NCBI GenBank assembly: GCA_943737045.1
Contig: CALSFV010000291.1
Span: forward strand, 62,001-126,000
Length of the DNA stretch: 64,000 bases
Direction of reading: 5' to 3'
Source of the DNA: Parapristionchus giblindavisi
Lineage: Eukaryota > Nematoda > Chromadorea > Rhabditida > Diplogasteridae
Under the pieces are notes generated by a model. That model had not been told where the DNA came from, made no database searches, and worked only from the letters and a program-made list of their open reading frames with translations. The translations under genes were made by a program, and so were the position numbers. This document shows, one piece after another, positions 33,951-44,064 of this stretch (within the stretch, counting starts at the first letter, position 1; every line of letters starts with the position of its first letter).

Positions 33951-34024
33951 CGAAAGCAAGACAAAGGAGAGACCATTGTATTCGAGAGAGTTTGTATGTT
34001 GAGCGGTCGTTCTTGCTTTGAAAG
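33951..34024. repeat. Short hairpin, TTCGAAAGCAAGA arms
   Basis: TCGAAAGCAAGACAAAG at the left and TCTTGCTTTGAAA at the right, with degraded arms in between. A possible small MITE. Confidence 0.5.
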
Positions 34025-34089
34025 TCATGAGAACGCTGTGTCTCAACCTTCTCCTCATTATCTCTTCTCCTGTACCTCTGGATGTCGAG

Positions 34090-34300
34090 AATGTTCAGTT
34101 ATGCTATTGAGCGTATAAAAATCACTTGTTTCATTTGTAGAAGAAAATTTCTTGTTTTGCATGGTTCAGAAACTATGCCGATCTCTTTTATATATCATAT
34201 AGCGCGCGGCGAAGGTCGGCCGGGTTAGAGAGAGGCAGCGGAGGGACAATCGAGAGGCGGGGCGAGATGTAGAAGGCTACATCTCCTCCGCCTCTCGATT
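34090..34300. repeat. Dispersed repeat shared with 6.77-6.88 and 51.54-51.70 kb
   Basis: Shares 'gcgtataaaaatcacttgtt' and 'cttgttttgcatggttcaga' text with the other two loci, in different orientations, plus a CCTCTCGATTGT box. Confidence 0.7.
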
Positions 34301-34551
34301 GTGACTTCCGTTCCTTATCACCGTTTGTCATTTTCTTATGCAAGTACATTTTATACGCACAATAGGAGCATTCTTATAACGCCAATGGCGATTACAATGA
34401 CAGACAAATCATTGTGTCAATGACGATTTCAACGCAACCGTTGATCACGTCAAAAATGGTTCACGTGCTGCCAGCGCCGCATGAAAACAAGCACCCGAAA
34501 AGAATAAAATATTCATGATAGGATTTGTAATAAGAGGAAAGTATATAACTT

Positions 34552-34680
34552 CAAAGGGTCCGTTACCTCTCTCAATGGCCTCTTCACTGCGCACACTATT
34601 TCTCTGTGTTCTAACAACGAGACAGCGTAAAGCGTTGAAGAGACCGTTGAGAGATTTTACGCTTCCTTTCAAAGGAAGCC
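34552..34680. mobile_element. Hairpin MITE AAAGGGAGCGTAACC family
   Basis: Ends CAAAGGGTCCGTTACC and GCTTCCTTTCAAAG; diverged copy. Confidence 0.8.
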
Positions 34681-34791
34681 AACTTCTTCGGTCAACTCCG
34701 AACTGCCTCTCGATCTTGTCGGACTTAAGAATTGTGGAATCGGAAGACGCGCATAAGAAGATCAACGTCAATGTTCTGGGACTGTCGGAAG
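34681..34791 (+). other. Exon-like block beside a MITE
   Basis: The open frame reads STPNCLSILSDLRIVESEDA, then HKKINVNVLGLSE, and stops at a GTATAAG donor-like site. The acceptor would have to lie in the MITE end (TTTCAAAG). Leucine spacing is loosely repeat-like. No partner exon was found. Confidence 0.25.
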
Positions 34792-34884
34792 TATAAGATC
34801 TTATTCCCCATGCACATCAGAGTCTACTCTTGATAAATGTGCTTAAAATGAAATTAAATGCAACTTTCACGCCACGTTCGCTTT

Positions 34885-35005
34885 TTAAAGCACTTCCCGA
34901 GCTAACTTGTAACTCTCCGCTCTGACCACACTCTCTGGCTTTCTTTGTTTACGAGAGACTTTCGTAACTGCAGAGAGTAAAAAAAGCTCGAGTGTGTCTT
35001 AAAAT
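34885..35005. mobile_element. Hairpin MITE, TTAAAGGCACACCCC family
   Basis: Holds CTCTCCGCTCTGACCACACTC, CTTTCTTTGTTTACGAGAGA and the returning arm GCAGAGAGTAAAAAAAGCTCG. Sister copies: 35774-35892, 36470-36578, 40690-40806, 56336-56427, 59727-59846 and 59933-60048. Confidence 0.85.
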
Positions 35006-35773
35006 GAACTGTCAAATTTTATAGTTTTTCCGTGAATGTTTGAAGAACTGGTGAGAAGGAAGTGGCTACGAATATGAAAAAGATGTGAAACATAGAAGTA
35101 GCGTGTGCAACCATTCAATTTATCATATTGACCGTTTAAAAATCATTTGTTTGTTTTGTACGAGTGAATTCATTATCACATCATTATTGCTTTTTAATAC
35201 AGCTAGCCTTCGCCTATTTCACGGAACTGGATTTGGAGTGATTCTCGTTTTGTTATCCTATATAATAATTTCGTGATTTATTAATGCGGGTAGAATACCA
35301 AGGAATACAGAATAAGGATTGAAATAGAAACGAATCGCGCCTCGGGCGTAGATAAACAATCACATAACAGAACCGAAAAGTTTTTTGTCGTGGTTTTTAG
35401 CTCATAGTCGTCATTTTGTTACACAGGTACATTTTATACGGAAAACATCAGTAATTTATGCTCAGATGTGGATGAGTCGGTGGTATTCATCACGGATTGC
35501 ATTCCACCGGTATACGCCAATGGCTCGCTTCAAATAGTCGCCGTACTCGTGGCTGGCGCGAGTGACGCGATGTGACTTCCCCCCCCCCACACAAAACCCC
35601 TTATCTATGAGCCATTGTAAAAAAATCAATAATTAAAAAAAATAAAATAAAAACTTCACAAGCAACACTTTGTAGTCAACTCCTTTTTTGGTTGTTCCCA
35701 GCGGCGCAGGAAAACTACTGAGCGTAAAGGAAAAATGTAGTTCTATTCGTAATATTCAGCCCACGTTGGCTCG
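35006..35773. other. Intergenic, no gene seen
   Basis: Has a CCCCCCCCC run near 35580 and a GTACATTTTATACGG text also found near 8910 and 34345. A region at 35040-35110 is nearly repeated at 35940-36090 (a 'gtggctacgaatatgaaaaag' type text). Confidence 0.55.
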
Positions 35774-35892
35774 TAAAAGGTACTTCCCCAGCTAACTCGG
35801 AACTCCGCTCTGACCACACTCTCTCGCTTTCTTTGTTTACGATAGACTTTTGTCAGAGCAGAGAGTAAAAATAGCTCGAGTGTGTCTTTAAA
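35774..35892. mobile_element. Hairpin MITE, TTAAAGGCACACCCC family
   Basis: Same arms as 34885-35005. Confidence 0.85.
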
Positions 35893-36129
35893 AGAACAGA
35901 AAATTTTTATAGTGTTTTCCAGATACCATAGAAATAATAGGTTAGAATCGAGTGGCTACGAATATGAGAAAGATAATAATAATAATAATAATATTTATGC
36001 GTTTTCAAGGAAACACGGTACAGAAAAGAACAAATAATATAAAATTTTGTGAATGAATGAGACGAACAGATAGAGACATAGAAGAACATAGAAGTAGCGT
36101 GTGCACCCATCGATTCAATTTATCATATT

Positions 36130-36176
36130 ATTAAATGTGGAGTCCCACGAATGTTTCCGTGAATAAACTGTAAAAG
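36130..36176 (-). mobile_element. SINE tail fragment
   Basis: Matches the common tail of the tRNA-derived SINE (ACAGTTTATTCACGGAAAC and onward on the minus strand). Confidence 0.6.
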
Positions 36177-36309
36177 TTTGATTTGTAATGATTGTATACT
36201 CCTATTCATCATTGATAGAAACTTGGATTTTTTTCTCTGCAGCTCACAAATATTTTTTTTAAACAAATACAAATAACTTTTATCGTTTTCTTCTAAAATA
36301 CGGTCAAAC

Positions 36310-36425
36310 ACAGTCAATTGTCATAGAATGACTGACAATTATTACTAAATGACAGACAGTCAGTTGTCATAGAATGACAATTTTATCAAATGACAGACAA
36401 GTGAATTGTGATTGAGTGCTAATTC
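36310..36425. repeat. Short repeats of GTCATAGAATGACA type
   Basis: Several direct and inverted copies of TCATAGAATGAC and ATGACAGACA within about 110 bp. Confidence 0.75.
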
Positions 36426-36469
36426 ACTATCTACAAACAACTGTGATCAAATAAAGATTACAGAAACAC

Positions 36470-36578
36470 CCCTAGTTAATTTGAAATTATCCGCTCTGGC
36501 CACACTCTCTGGCTTTCTTCGTCTACGAGAGTGTTACCAGAGCGGAGAGTAAAATTAGCTCGTGATGTGCCTTTAAAG
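36470..36578. mobile_element. Hairpin MITE, TTAAAGGCACACCCC family
   Basis: Arms ATTATCCGCTCTGGCCACAC and CAGAGCGGAGAGTAAAATTA. Confidence 0.85.
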
Positions 36579-36719
36579 AACAAGTGATCAATTCAAAATG
36601 GCGATGATATATTCATCACTTTACATGATTATCTAACACAGACAGACACAGTTGAAAAGGAGTGGAAATATATTTTTTACTCTTCCGTTTCTCTTTTCAT
36701 TCCATCCATGATCAATTGA

Positions 36720-36825
36720 GTGGAAAGATGGTCGCAGGTGGGTGAGGGAGGAGAGGTAGAAGTAGATGGAGAGAGGGAGGGAGAGGGAGAGGCATGAGGG
36801 AGGAGGGAAAGGGAGAGGGAATGAA
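36720..36825 (+). repeat. Purine-rich GGGAGA tract
   Basis: Simple-sequence stretch of GGGAGGAGAGG/GGGAGAGGG type. Confidence 0.85.
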
Positions 36826-36871
36826 ATTACTTATCCGAATGAAATGTGAAATTCACCTAGAGCATATTATA

Positions 36872-37827
36872 CAGGGTGCGGCAGAATTATGGAAACACGA
36901 AATCCTGCAGTTAGCAGTGGTTTTTCATCATTTTTTTGCGTTTTCCCGGCGCTCTCGAGATAATTTCATTGAAATTCACTATTATGAGCATCTCGTATTT
37001 GAGTTTGGTGTTGATTGCTTTCCATTCTGTGAAATGGCACGCCCTAGAGTAGATGCCTGTCCTTCTGGCTCGCACAGCGTCGGCGGAACGCATGGTGACG
37101 CATTCTCTGATAAGACGCTGATCACAGTGGAACAGTCGTACAACCCAAAAAAAAACGATAGGATATTGGCAGAGGACTCTTATGAAGCGGATGAGAGTTG
37201 AATGGAGGCTGTCTTCCTAGTGAAGTCAGGGTTTGGGCAAATATCTGTGCCATGGGCCGGAGTCTCCGGGATTTGGTCGATCCTGGAGCCAATTTAAATT
37301 GGATAACAACCTGTAAGAGATCCAAATGATGTGTCTGGGCCCCTGAGCCAAGCGCCACTTTGGGAGCATGCATTGGAGCATAAAGAAAGATTCGGCACCG
37401 ACGTCTTGAGCCAGGCATTCACAAGGCAAAGATTGTGAATGCCTGGCTCAAGACCCCGTTTTCACACCTTCACCCGCTCCTCGGAAAGGCCTCCTATTCT
37501 CCCGATCTCAACCCCCTCGACCTTTTTGTGTGATCAGTTCTTGAAAGCAATACCTGTACTCGTCCCAACTCGAATCTGGAGTCGCTCAAGAAAGCCCTTC
37601 TCCGGGAATCGGTAAGAATCGACCAAAAATACCTTTCCGCCACCGTCGTTTTCACCAATAGCGTTTGAAGCTGGTTATGGACGCGAAGGGAGGCAGAATT
37701 AAGAAGTTAACACAGATTGTTATTGAAGTGATAGTTGTTGATAAAATATTATATGTTGAACCGATTTGCTCAATACATGTGATCAGGGGAGATCAAAGAT
37801 CGTGTTTCCATAATTCTGCCGCACCTG
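36872..37827 (+). mobile_element. Tc1/mariner-type transposon relic with terminal inverted repeats
   Basis: Ends CAGGGTGCGGCAGAATTATGG and its complement, bounded by TA on both sides, the target site of this superfamily. The interior holds broken transposase text: VWAG-like 'VPWAGVS', then across the H-rich centre NAWLKTPF, SPDLNPLDLFVWSVLES (typical of the catalytic domain) and NSNLESLKKALLRESVRID. Multiple stops and frameshifts; about 955 bp, shorter than an intact 1.2-1.6 kb element. A direct/inverted repeat 'cctggctcaagac' near 37410-37455 marks an internal rearrangement. Confidence 0.9.
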
Positions 37828-38110
37828 TATAGTATATTTTTTTTATATTGAAACATTTATGCAAGAAGTGTGATCGATTGTCAACATTATTTCAAAGAAG
37901 ACTGCGCTTTGTCAATTGTCAACTGTCAATTGTCAAATGTATATTTGCCAATTTGTCAATTAACTTCTCATATTATTTTAAGTTTCATGAACAGTTACAG
38001 TTTAGAAAAAACAATGAGCAATAAAAAAGAAAAAAACGTGAATCAATTCGGTGACGGAAGACGTTGACATAAGTAAATATCAAGATGATAATTTTTTTTG
38101 TAATATTAAA
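37828..38110. other. Intergenic, TGTCAATTGTCAA repeats
   Basis: Short TTGTCAATTG-type repeats near 37905-37965. No gene. Confidence 0.6.
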
Positions 38111-38111
38111 A

Positions 38112-40035
38112 TAACTAATATAACACGGGTCTCCTGTAACAGTGTAGCAAAAACGGTCGGTTCTGTCACTAGGAAAATTTTTTTGTCTCCGATTTCGATG
38201 AAAGTCGGTCAGTGGGTGTGGCTGGGGGTCATGAGAAGTCCTAGCCACTTGATTTGGCCAAAATTGGAAATTATCGATTTTTTGAGATCTACCCTGAAAA
38301 TGACCATAACTCGGTTCATTTTCATCGTACAAAAATCCGACAGGTGTCATTCGAACTGCATTCTAATGCTCTACAAAAAAGTTGCTGATGACCCATTCGC
38401 TGCCAAGTCGTCTTCAGGGCGAAAAACGCGAAAAACATATTTTCTGAACAAAACGGTGACCTGTTCTCGAAAATTTTCTCTTGAACCCTTCGGTATTATT
38501 GCAGAAAACAAGTTGTCAGAGCACGTACAAAGTCGGTATGCTGTTCATTTACCGTATCTCTGTCCCCCCAATACCGTTTAATAGAGTACACGGGACTTGG
38601 CCATTTTTTACGTCTCAACAGTTTTTTTAAAATCGTATCTCCCTTCAAAATGGTCCAATCTACTATCTTAGGAAAATGATGCTCTCGGAAAGACGAATAA
38701 AAAGTTATTTCATGATCGAATAGCTATGACAACCCATTTTCGAGTTATTCCAGGAAAATGTCCTTTTTTCATCGATTCCAATGAATGGACGGAAAGAAAA
38801 TTATTCATTGTGCTCCTAAAAACCATCCATTCGACTTTATTTTTCATTATACACAAGAAACTGTTATAAAAGCCAACAATCAATATGCAATTATCAACAT
38901 CACTGATCGAAAACTAGGGATGTAGACAAGTCAGGGGCCTCATCCGTGAACAGAGTGTTCATCTCGGTTTTCATCCAGTTGTAGATTACATCGGAGGAGA
39001 TAGTCAGATCATCCTCATGTACTTTCACTTCATCCTCAATTCCTCCTCCCTCCTCATCGTATTTCTTCTCCCATTCGTTGATGAAATAAATATCCAGTGC
39101 CACATCTCTCTTGGCTCTTGTGGTGCTCTTCAGCCTCTTCTCTGTCTCCTCCTTCTTCTTCGCTAGCAGAGTCCGAATGCAATTCTTGATATGATCATGT
39201 GACATTCGGTTAGCGGGCATGATATCTGTTCTGGCCTTCATTCTCTTCTCGACCGACCGAGCACACTCGCTCAGAGCGATAGCCCTTTCTCTCTCTCTCG
39301 CTTTGTAAGTTGGTGGGACGAAAAGGAGAAGAAAAGAGCAAAGGAGACTATAGTATGCATTACATGATCAGACCAGTGAATGAAATAAAAAATTTCTATA
39401 ACAGTGTTTCTATAACTGGCATGAAACAGCCGACAAAATCGGTGTTGATGAGGTTTTCCTCGAATAACTCGAAAATGGGTTGTCATAGCTATTCGATCAT
39501 GAAATAACTTTTTATTCGTCTTTCCGAGAGCATCATTTTCCTAAGATAGTAGGTTGGACCATTTTGAAGGGAGATACGATTAAAAAAAACTGTTGAGACG
39601 TAAAAAATGGCCAAGTCCCGTGTACTCTATTAAACGGTATTGGGGGGACAGAGATACGGTAAATGAACAGCATACCGACTTTGTACGTGCTCTGACAACT
39701 TGTTTTCTGCAATAATACCGAAGGGTTCAAGAGAAAATTTTCGAGAACAGGTCACCTTTTTGTTCAGAAAATATGTTTTTCGCGTTTTTCGCCCTGAAGA
39801 CGACTTAGCAGCGAATGGGTCATCTCAACTTTTTTGTAGAGCATTAGAATGCAGTTCGAATGACACCTGTCAGATTTTTGTACGATGAAAATGAACCGAG
39901 TTATGGTCATTTTCAAGGTAGATCACAAAAAATCCTTCTCATGACCCCCAGGCACACCCGCCGACCGACTTTCATCGAAATCGAAGACAAAAAATTTTTC
40001 CTAGTTGCTACACTTTTACCGGAGACCCGTGATAA
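38112..40035. mobile_element. Foldback element with passenger loop
   Basis: The left arm (38112-38880) is mirrored by 39325-40035 (for example 'acgggtctcctgtaacagtg' against 'gtagctacacttttaccgga' and 'gagacccgtg'). The unmatched loop (about 38880-39325) holds the coding-like fragment listed separately. Terminal motif related to the nested element at 985-1925. Confidence 0.9.
38900..39310 (-). pseudogene. Coding-like passenger in foldback loop
   Basis: Open from about 39310 through ALSECARSVEKRMKARTDIM, PANRMSHDHIKNCIRTLLAK, a Lys/Glu-rich helix (KKEETEKRLKSTTRAKRD), DIYFINEWEKKYDEEGGGIE, DEVKVHEDDLTISSDVIYNW and LFTDEAPDLSTSLVFDQ to a stop at 38900. An ATG at 39241 gives 113 codons, but the frame stays open further 5'. 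Composition is typical of a soluble charged protein, and GC is above the arms. Unlike frames in the arms it has no mirror partner. Probably a captured exon; family unknown. Confidence 0.5.
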
Positions 40036-40341
40036 TAGATTGACCATATTATTCTAAAGAAGATAAATCTTTTCAATAATCTTATCTCATTATTTTTACC
40101 ATTATTCATTATCGTATTTTTTAAGCGGAGAAAAAAAACGATGAATGTGTGAAACTTAGGCTCATCGTGCTGTGTAAGAGATTTGTTACTCTCTCTGTCT
40201 TTGATCGAGAGATACGTTTGCCAAATGAGATACTCCCCTTTTAAAAAGTGCGCTAAAAACTTCAAAATCGAAAAAGTTGTACATCATTGGAGTGACGCTG
40301 GATAGAAAACTTCACGACCTATTATCAGAATTCCAACACCG

Positions 40342-40414
40342 GCCCGGTTAGCTCAGTCGGTAGAGCACCAGACTCTTAATCTGGCTGTCGCGGGTTCGAG
40401 CCCCGCATCGGGCT
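40342..40414 (+). tRNA. tRNA-Lys (anticodon CUU)
   Basis: Full cloverleaf: acceptor GCCCGGT paired with ATCGGGC, D arm AGCTCAGTCGGTAGAGC, anticodon arm with loop CTCTTAA, T arm GCGGGTTCGAGCCCCGC. No intron. A T-run (TTTTGCCTTTTTT) follows about 10 bases downstream and could end Pol III transcription. Confidence 0.97.
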
Positions 40415-40689
40415 TCAACGTTTTGCCTTTTTTACAATGTCAGATTCCTCTTCAATAATAGCCCTGCTTTAGAATTATAAATTAAAAGACATTTTCTGTG
40501 AGGAGGCTGAATTCAAAGTGGTAATATATCTAGAAGCGCATGTGGTAAGAGGCCAAGTGGAGAAAATTGGAAATGGTTGCGATAAACTACACTATTTAGA
40601 TGGAAGAACAGTAAAAAGACTGATTGATTCAAATAAATTTAATTAATGTAACAATAAGTAATAAAGGGTTAACAAAGGGTCTGAATGTT
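40415..40689. other. Intergenic, no feature beyond the Pol III stop
   Basis: AT-rich; nothing recognised. Confidence 0.6.
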
Positions 40690-40806
40690 AAAGGCACACC
40701 CCGAGCAAATTTTACTTTCCTCTCTAGCACCGCTCTCTCGTATACAAATAAAGCGAGAGCTTTTGGCCAGAGCGGATGGTTCAAAATTATCTCTGGGTGT
40801 GCAAAT
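40690..40806. mobile_element. Hairpin MITE, TTAAAGGCACACCCC family
   Basis: Ends TTAAAGGCACACCCCGAGC and CTCTGGGTGTGC; arms with TTTTACTTTCCTCTC. Confidence 0.85.
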
Positions 40807-40907
40807 CAAAGAGAGTCTTGTCAATTGTTCGTCCCCCATTGATTCTTTCATGATCCATTTTTTTCGCACCATAAATATTGATGAAAGATAGGTACTCTGT
40901 GATTCTT

Positions 40908-41097
40908 GTCATTATGAGTGATAGAATAGAATGTATTTCTTGAGTATGGCCGGTGTGAGACAAGAGGAATGAAATTATTATTTATTGACGTTTCGATGCT
41001 ATATAGTATATACACATCATCATCAGAATGAATTACCTACAAAGAACAATTCTTGTCTCACACCGGCCATACTCAAGAAATACATTCTAACCATAAA
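40908..41097 (-). ncRNA. Hairpin with hammerhead-ribozyme-like core
   Basis: An inverted repeat ('tatttcttgagtatggccgg' at 40940 against its complement at 41060-41085) encloses, on the minus strand, CTGATGA (41020-41026), a GATG...CATC stem, GAAAC (40990-40994) and GTC (40987-40989), with ATTCATT and AATAAAT as a possible stem I. This is the order of a type I hammerhead with a one-to-two-pair stem III, as described in Penelope-like retroelements. A T lies unpaired after CTGATGA, so activity is uncertain. A short non-autonomous retroelement is the likely source. Confidence 0.45.
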
Positions 41098-41236
41098 TAT
41101 TCGTTTGTAAGTCGCAAACTAAGACAAAATCGAAATTGACATTGACATGTCCTACATGCTGAAATGAAGGATGTGAAACATATTCCAAAATTAAGATAAA
41201 TTAAGTTCTCCACGTATTATTCACAGATGTTGAGCG
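41098..41236. other. Spacer between hairpin and minisatellite
   Basis: Nothing recognised. Confidence 0.5.
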
Positions 41237-41985
41237 CCTATGAAGCTCCATTGACAGCTCGACTGAGCTCAACTGAGATCCCTATGAAGCTCCATTGACA
41301 GCTCGACTGAGCTCAACTGAGATCCCTATGACGCTCCATTGACAGCTTGACTGAGCTCAACTGAGATCCCTATGAAGCTCCATTGACAGCTCGACTGAGC
41401 TAAACTAAGATCCCTATGAAGCTGCATTGACAGCTCGACTGAGCTCAACTGAGATCCCTATGAAGCTCCATTGACAGGTCGACTGAGCTCAACTGAGATC
41501 CCTATGAAGCTCCATTGACAGCTCGACTGAGCTCAACTGAGATCCCTATGAAGCTCCATTGACAGCTCGACTGAGCTCAACTGAGATCCCTATGAAGCTC
41601 CATTGACAGATCGACTGAGCTCAACTGAGATCCCTATGAAGCTCCATTGACAGCTCGACTGAGCTCAACTGAGATCCCTATGAAGCTCCATTGACAGCTC
41701 GACTGAGCTCAACTGAGATCCCTATGACGCTCCATTGACAGCTTGACTGAGCTCAACTGAGATCCCTATGACGCTCCATTGACAGCTTGACTGAGCTCAA
41801 CTGAGATCCCTATGAAGCTCCATTGACAGCTCGACTGAGCTCAACTGAGATCCCTATGAAGCTCCATTGACAGCTCGACTGAGCTCAACTGAGATACCTA
41901 TGAAGCTCCATTGACAGCTCGACTGAGCTAAACTAAGATCCCTATGAAGCTCCATTGACAGCTCGACTGAGCTCAACTGAGATAT
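41237..41985 (+). repeat. 44-bp minisatellite, about 17 units
   Basis: Unit begins CTATGAAGCTCCATTGACAG and continues CTCGACTGAGCTCAACTGAG plus ATCC. Variants (AAGCTCC/ACGCTCC, CTCGAC/CTTGAC, CTCAACTGAG/CTAAACTAAG) are shared among non-adjacent units, which points to unequal exchange or block duplication. No open frame is kept. Confidence 0.97.
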
Positions 41986-42149
41986 ATACGATGGAGCTCG
42001 GCTTTTAGTTCTCGCAGGAGCTCCTTGCTAAAGATTGAAACGAACTGATTGTGTACTCATATTATTCCCCGATAGTAAGGAAAAGAAGCGAGAAACGCTC
42101 GGTAGAGGTGGAGAGTCTCCTATTTTATAGCGGAAAGTTTCTAATTAAA

Positions 42150-42425
42150 GGTGGACTCCCGCGAATATTTTCGTGAACAAACTGTGAAGACAGAATGATA
42201 GCAAAAGTTATTCTACATACCGTACACTATTTATTTTATGCTAATTCAACTTATTGATCGCTAGAATCATGAATGAATCATGCTAGCAAACTCAGGCATT
42301 GGCGCGCTTTTTGAAAACACGAAAGTTCGGCAATAAGATTTGAACCCGCGACCATGCGCTTTCAAGTCAGAAGTTATACCACTACGCTAAGGGAACGATA
42401 GGTAGTCTCCCTATCTTCTTGCATA
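42150..42425 (-). mobile_element. tRNA-derived SINE, copy 2
   Basis: The minus strand runs from a head CCCTTAGCGTAGTGG, B-box region CGCGGGTTCAAATC and body with GATTCTAGCGATCAATAAG to the tail TTTGTTCACGAAAATATTCG...CCACCTTTAA. It lies just 5' of the Penelope-type RT frame. Confidence 0.85.
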
Positions 42426-42426
42426 T

Positions 42427-43466
42427 CACTAGACACAGTATCTATACAACTACAAAAGATACTAAAATTTTTACAAAATCATTTCAGAAGATATTGTAAA
42501 ACAATAACTGGGCATAATAAAATCAATAATTATTTTACCATTCAGAATTCGTTTAAAGTTATACATAATGTTCAATCAATCAATAACAAGAAAACTGAAA
42601 TCTTTTGCGCCGATTTTGCATCCCTCTTTACGAATCTTCCTCATAAGATAGTACGCCAGAACATATTCTTCCTTATTGATCTTTTATTTAAAAATTCTAA
42701 TTCAGAATACATTGTAATTAAAGGAAATTATATCAGATACGACAAAACAAATAGCTCCATATCTGGCAAATCCTACCATAAAAATGATATAAAACTTATT
42801 TTGGAATATATATTAAATAATAGCTACGCATACTATGGAGGAGTATATTATAAGCAAAATAAAGGCATTCCGCAGGGAAACAACGCTTCACCTCAGATAG
42901 CTGATCTTACGCTAGCATCGATGGAGTTCCAATATATACAGAAGAAAGTAAAAATGAATCATCCACTAGCGTACTCATTAAATAAGACATATAGATACAT
43001 AGATGATCTTTTGCATATATCGGAGAATACCTCAAAGTTTATTGAAATGACGAAAGAAATGTACCATCCGTCCTTAACTTTAGAACAAACAAATAGTGAA
43101 GCTAATAAATGTGCATTTTTGGATCTCAGCATAGAATTGTCCAATGGAAGAGCGACTACTAAACTCTACAACAAGACGGATGACTACAGTTTTGAAGTCA
43201 TTAGATATCCACACTTTCACTCAAACATTCCAATGTATATTGGTTTGAACACATTATCGGGCGAAATACTTCGAGTTTATCGTAATTCATCTAATTTTGT
43301 CTGTTTTAAAGAAAGAGTTAAGTCATTATTTGAATATTTCTATAAAAGAGAATACCCATTCCACATTATTCGACCGCGAATCTACAAGGTTCTAAATAAA
43401 AACCCGGCAATTAGTTTAAAATATGGAAAAAACAACAGCAGAACTATGTTTAAAAGTTTTAGATGA
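42427..43466 (+). CDS. Penelope-like reverse transcriptase (5'-truncated element)
   Basis: Open for about 345 codons without an ATG start near its 5' end, so the element is truncated upstream. RT motifs in order: CADFASLFTNLPHKIV (motif 1/A type, cf. LYTNIP), YKQNKGIPQGNNASPQIADL (fingers/palm B), YRYIDDLLHIS with the catalytic DD (42993-43025), CAFLDLSIELSNGRATTKLY, HSNIPMYIGLNTLSGEILRV and the thumb-like FKERVKSLFEYFYKREYP. The F-L-D-L and S-N-I-P order is typical of Penelope-like elements, not of LINE or LTR RTs. No GIY-YIG endonuclease follows the RT; in permuted families it would be N-terminal, and here it is lost. The frame is intact to its stop. Confidence 0.8.
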
Positions 43467-43796
43467 AGAGTAAAAACAAAGATCAAAGTTCATATATGCA
43501 AGCCAGGAACATAGGTAGAGAGGTAGATCACTAGTTATCTCACGCTCAACCAATCAATCTCTAGTACTCTCTAGTGCTCTCTCACTTCTCCACACTCTCT
43601 CACACATACGACGCGCTCTCTCTCTACTTAGACATGGCAATCAAACGATCATTCCCTCATTATGTATCTTTGCTTTTATGTAAACAATATTAGTATTAGA
43701 TTAGCTAAATCTCAATCAATTTTTAATCGTTCACTCTTTAACCTTATTAAGTTCTTCTTCTTTCCTTTGAAAAATCGTATTATTGAAAACTGTCCT
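43467..43796 (+). other. 3' part of the Penelope-like element
   Basis: CT-rich stretch (CTCTCTAGTGCTCTCTCAC) and AT-rich DNA between the RT stop and the hammerhead-like block. No coding signal. Confidence 0.5.
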
Positions 43797-43876
43797 GTGT
43801 GGGTCATCCTACTGATGAGGCCCATCCCACACGGGTCGGTCCAGTGTCTAGGACCAGGGCCGAAACACTGGATCGT
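43797..43876 (+). ncRNA. Hammerhead-ribozyme-like block downstream of the Penelope-type RT
   Basis: Contains the three conserved hammerhead pieces: CTGATGA (43812-43818), GAAAC (43862-43866) and GTC (43846-43848). Neighbours pair as the three helices: TCCTA with TAGGA (stem I), GGCCC with GGGCC (stem II), CCAGTGT with ACACTGG (stem III). The strand order on one molecule is not the standard one, so the fold would need a pseudoknot or two molecules. Alternatively, stem II may be GGCCC/GGGTC with a degraded 3' core. Outer hairpin GTGTGGG/CCCACAC is also present. Confidence 0.5.
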
Positions 43877-44064
43877 TTTTTATCTCTAGATAGTCAGTCT
43901 TTACATAGTTTCGTTTCTAACACAACCTACTTTAAAATCATTCTTTCATTACTTTAACTCTAATACTTGCATAAGCGAGATGTAAGAGATTTGCATGATC
44001 ATTCGCGGGTCTCCACCTTTAAACAAAAACTTGTCAACTAAATGCCAAGGGAAGAAACTAACAA

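Noticed and set aside
38385..38445. CTGATGA ... GGGC GAAA as a hammerhead
   Set aside because: The other foldback arm has GAGATGA at the same place, stem II is only three pairs, and no GTC-stem I partner is found.
38051..38581. 176-codon plus-strand frame
   Set aside because: Lies in the arm of the 38112-40035 foldback and is mirrored on the other side.
41237..41985. CRISPR array
   Set aside because: Units are contiguous 44-bp repeats without unique spacers, in a eukaryotic genome.
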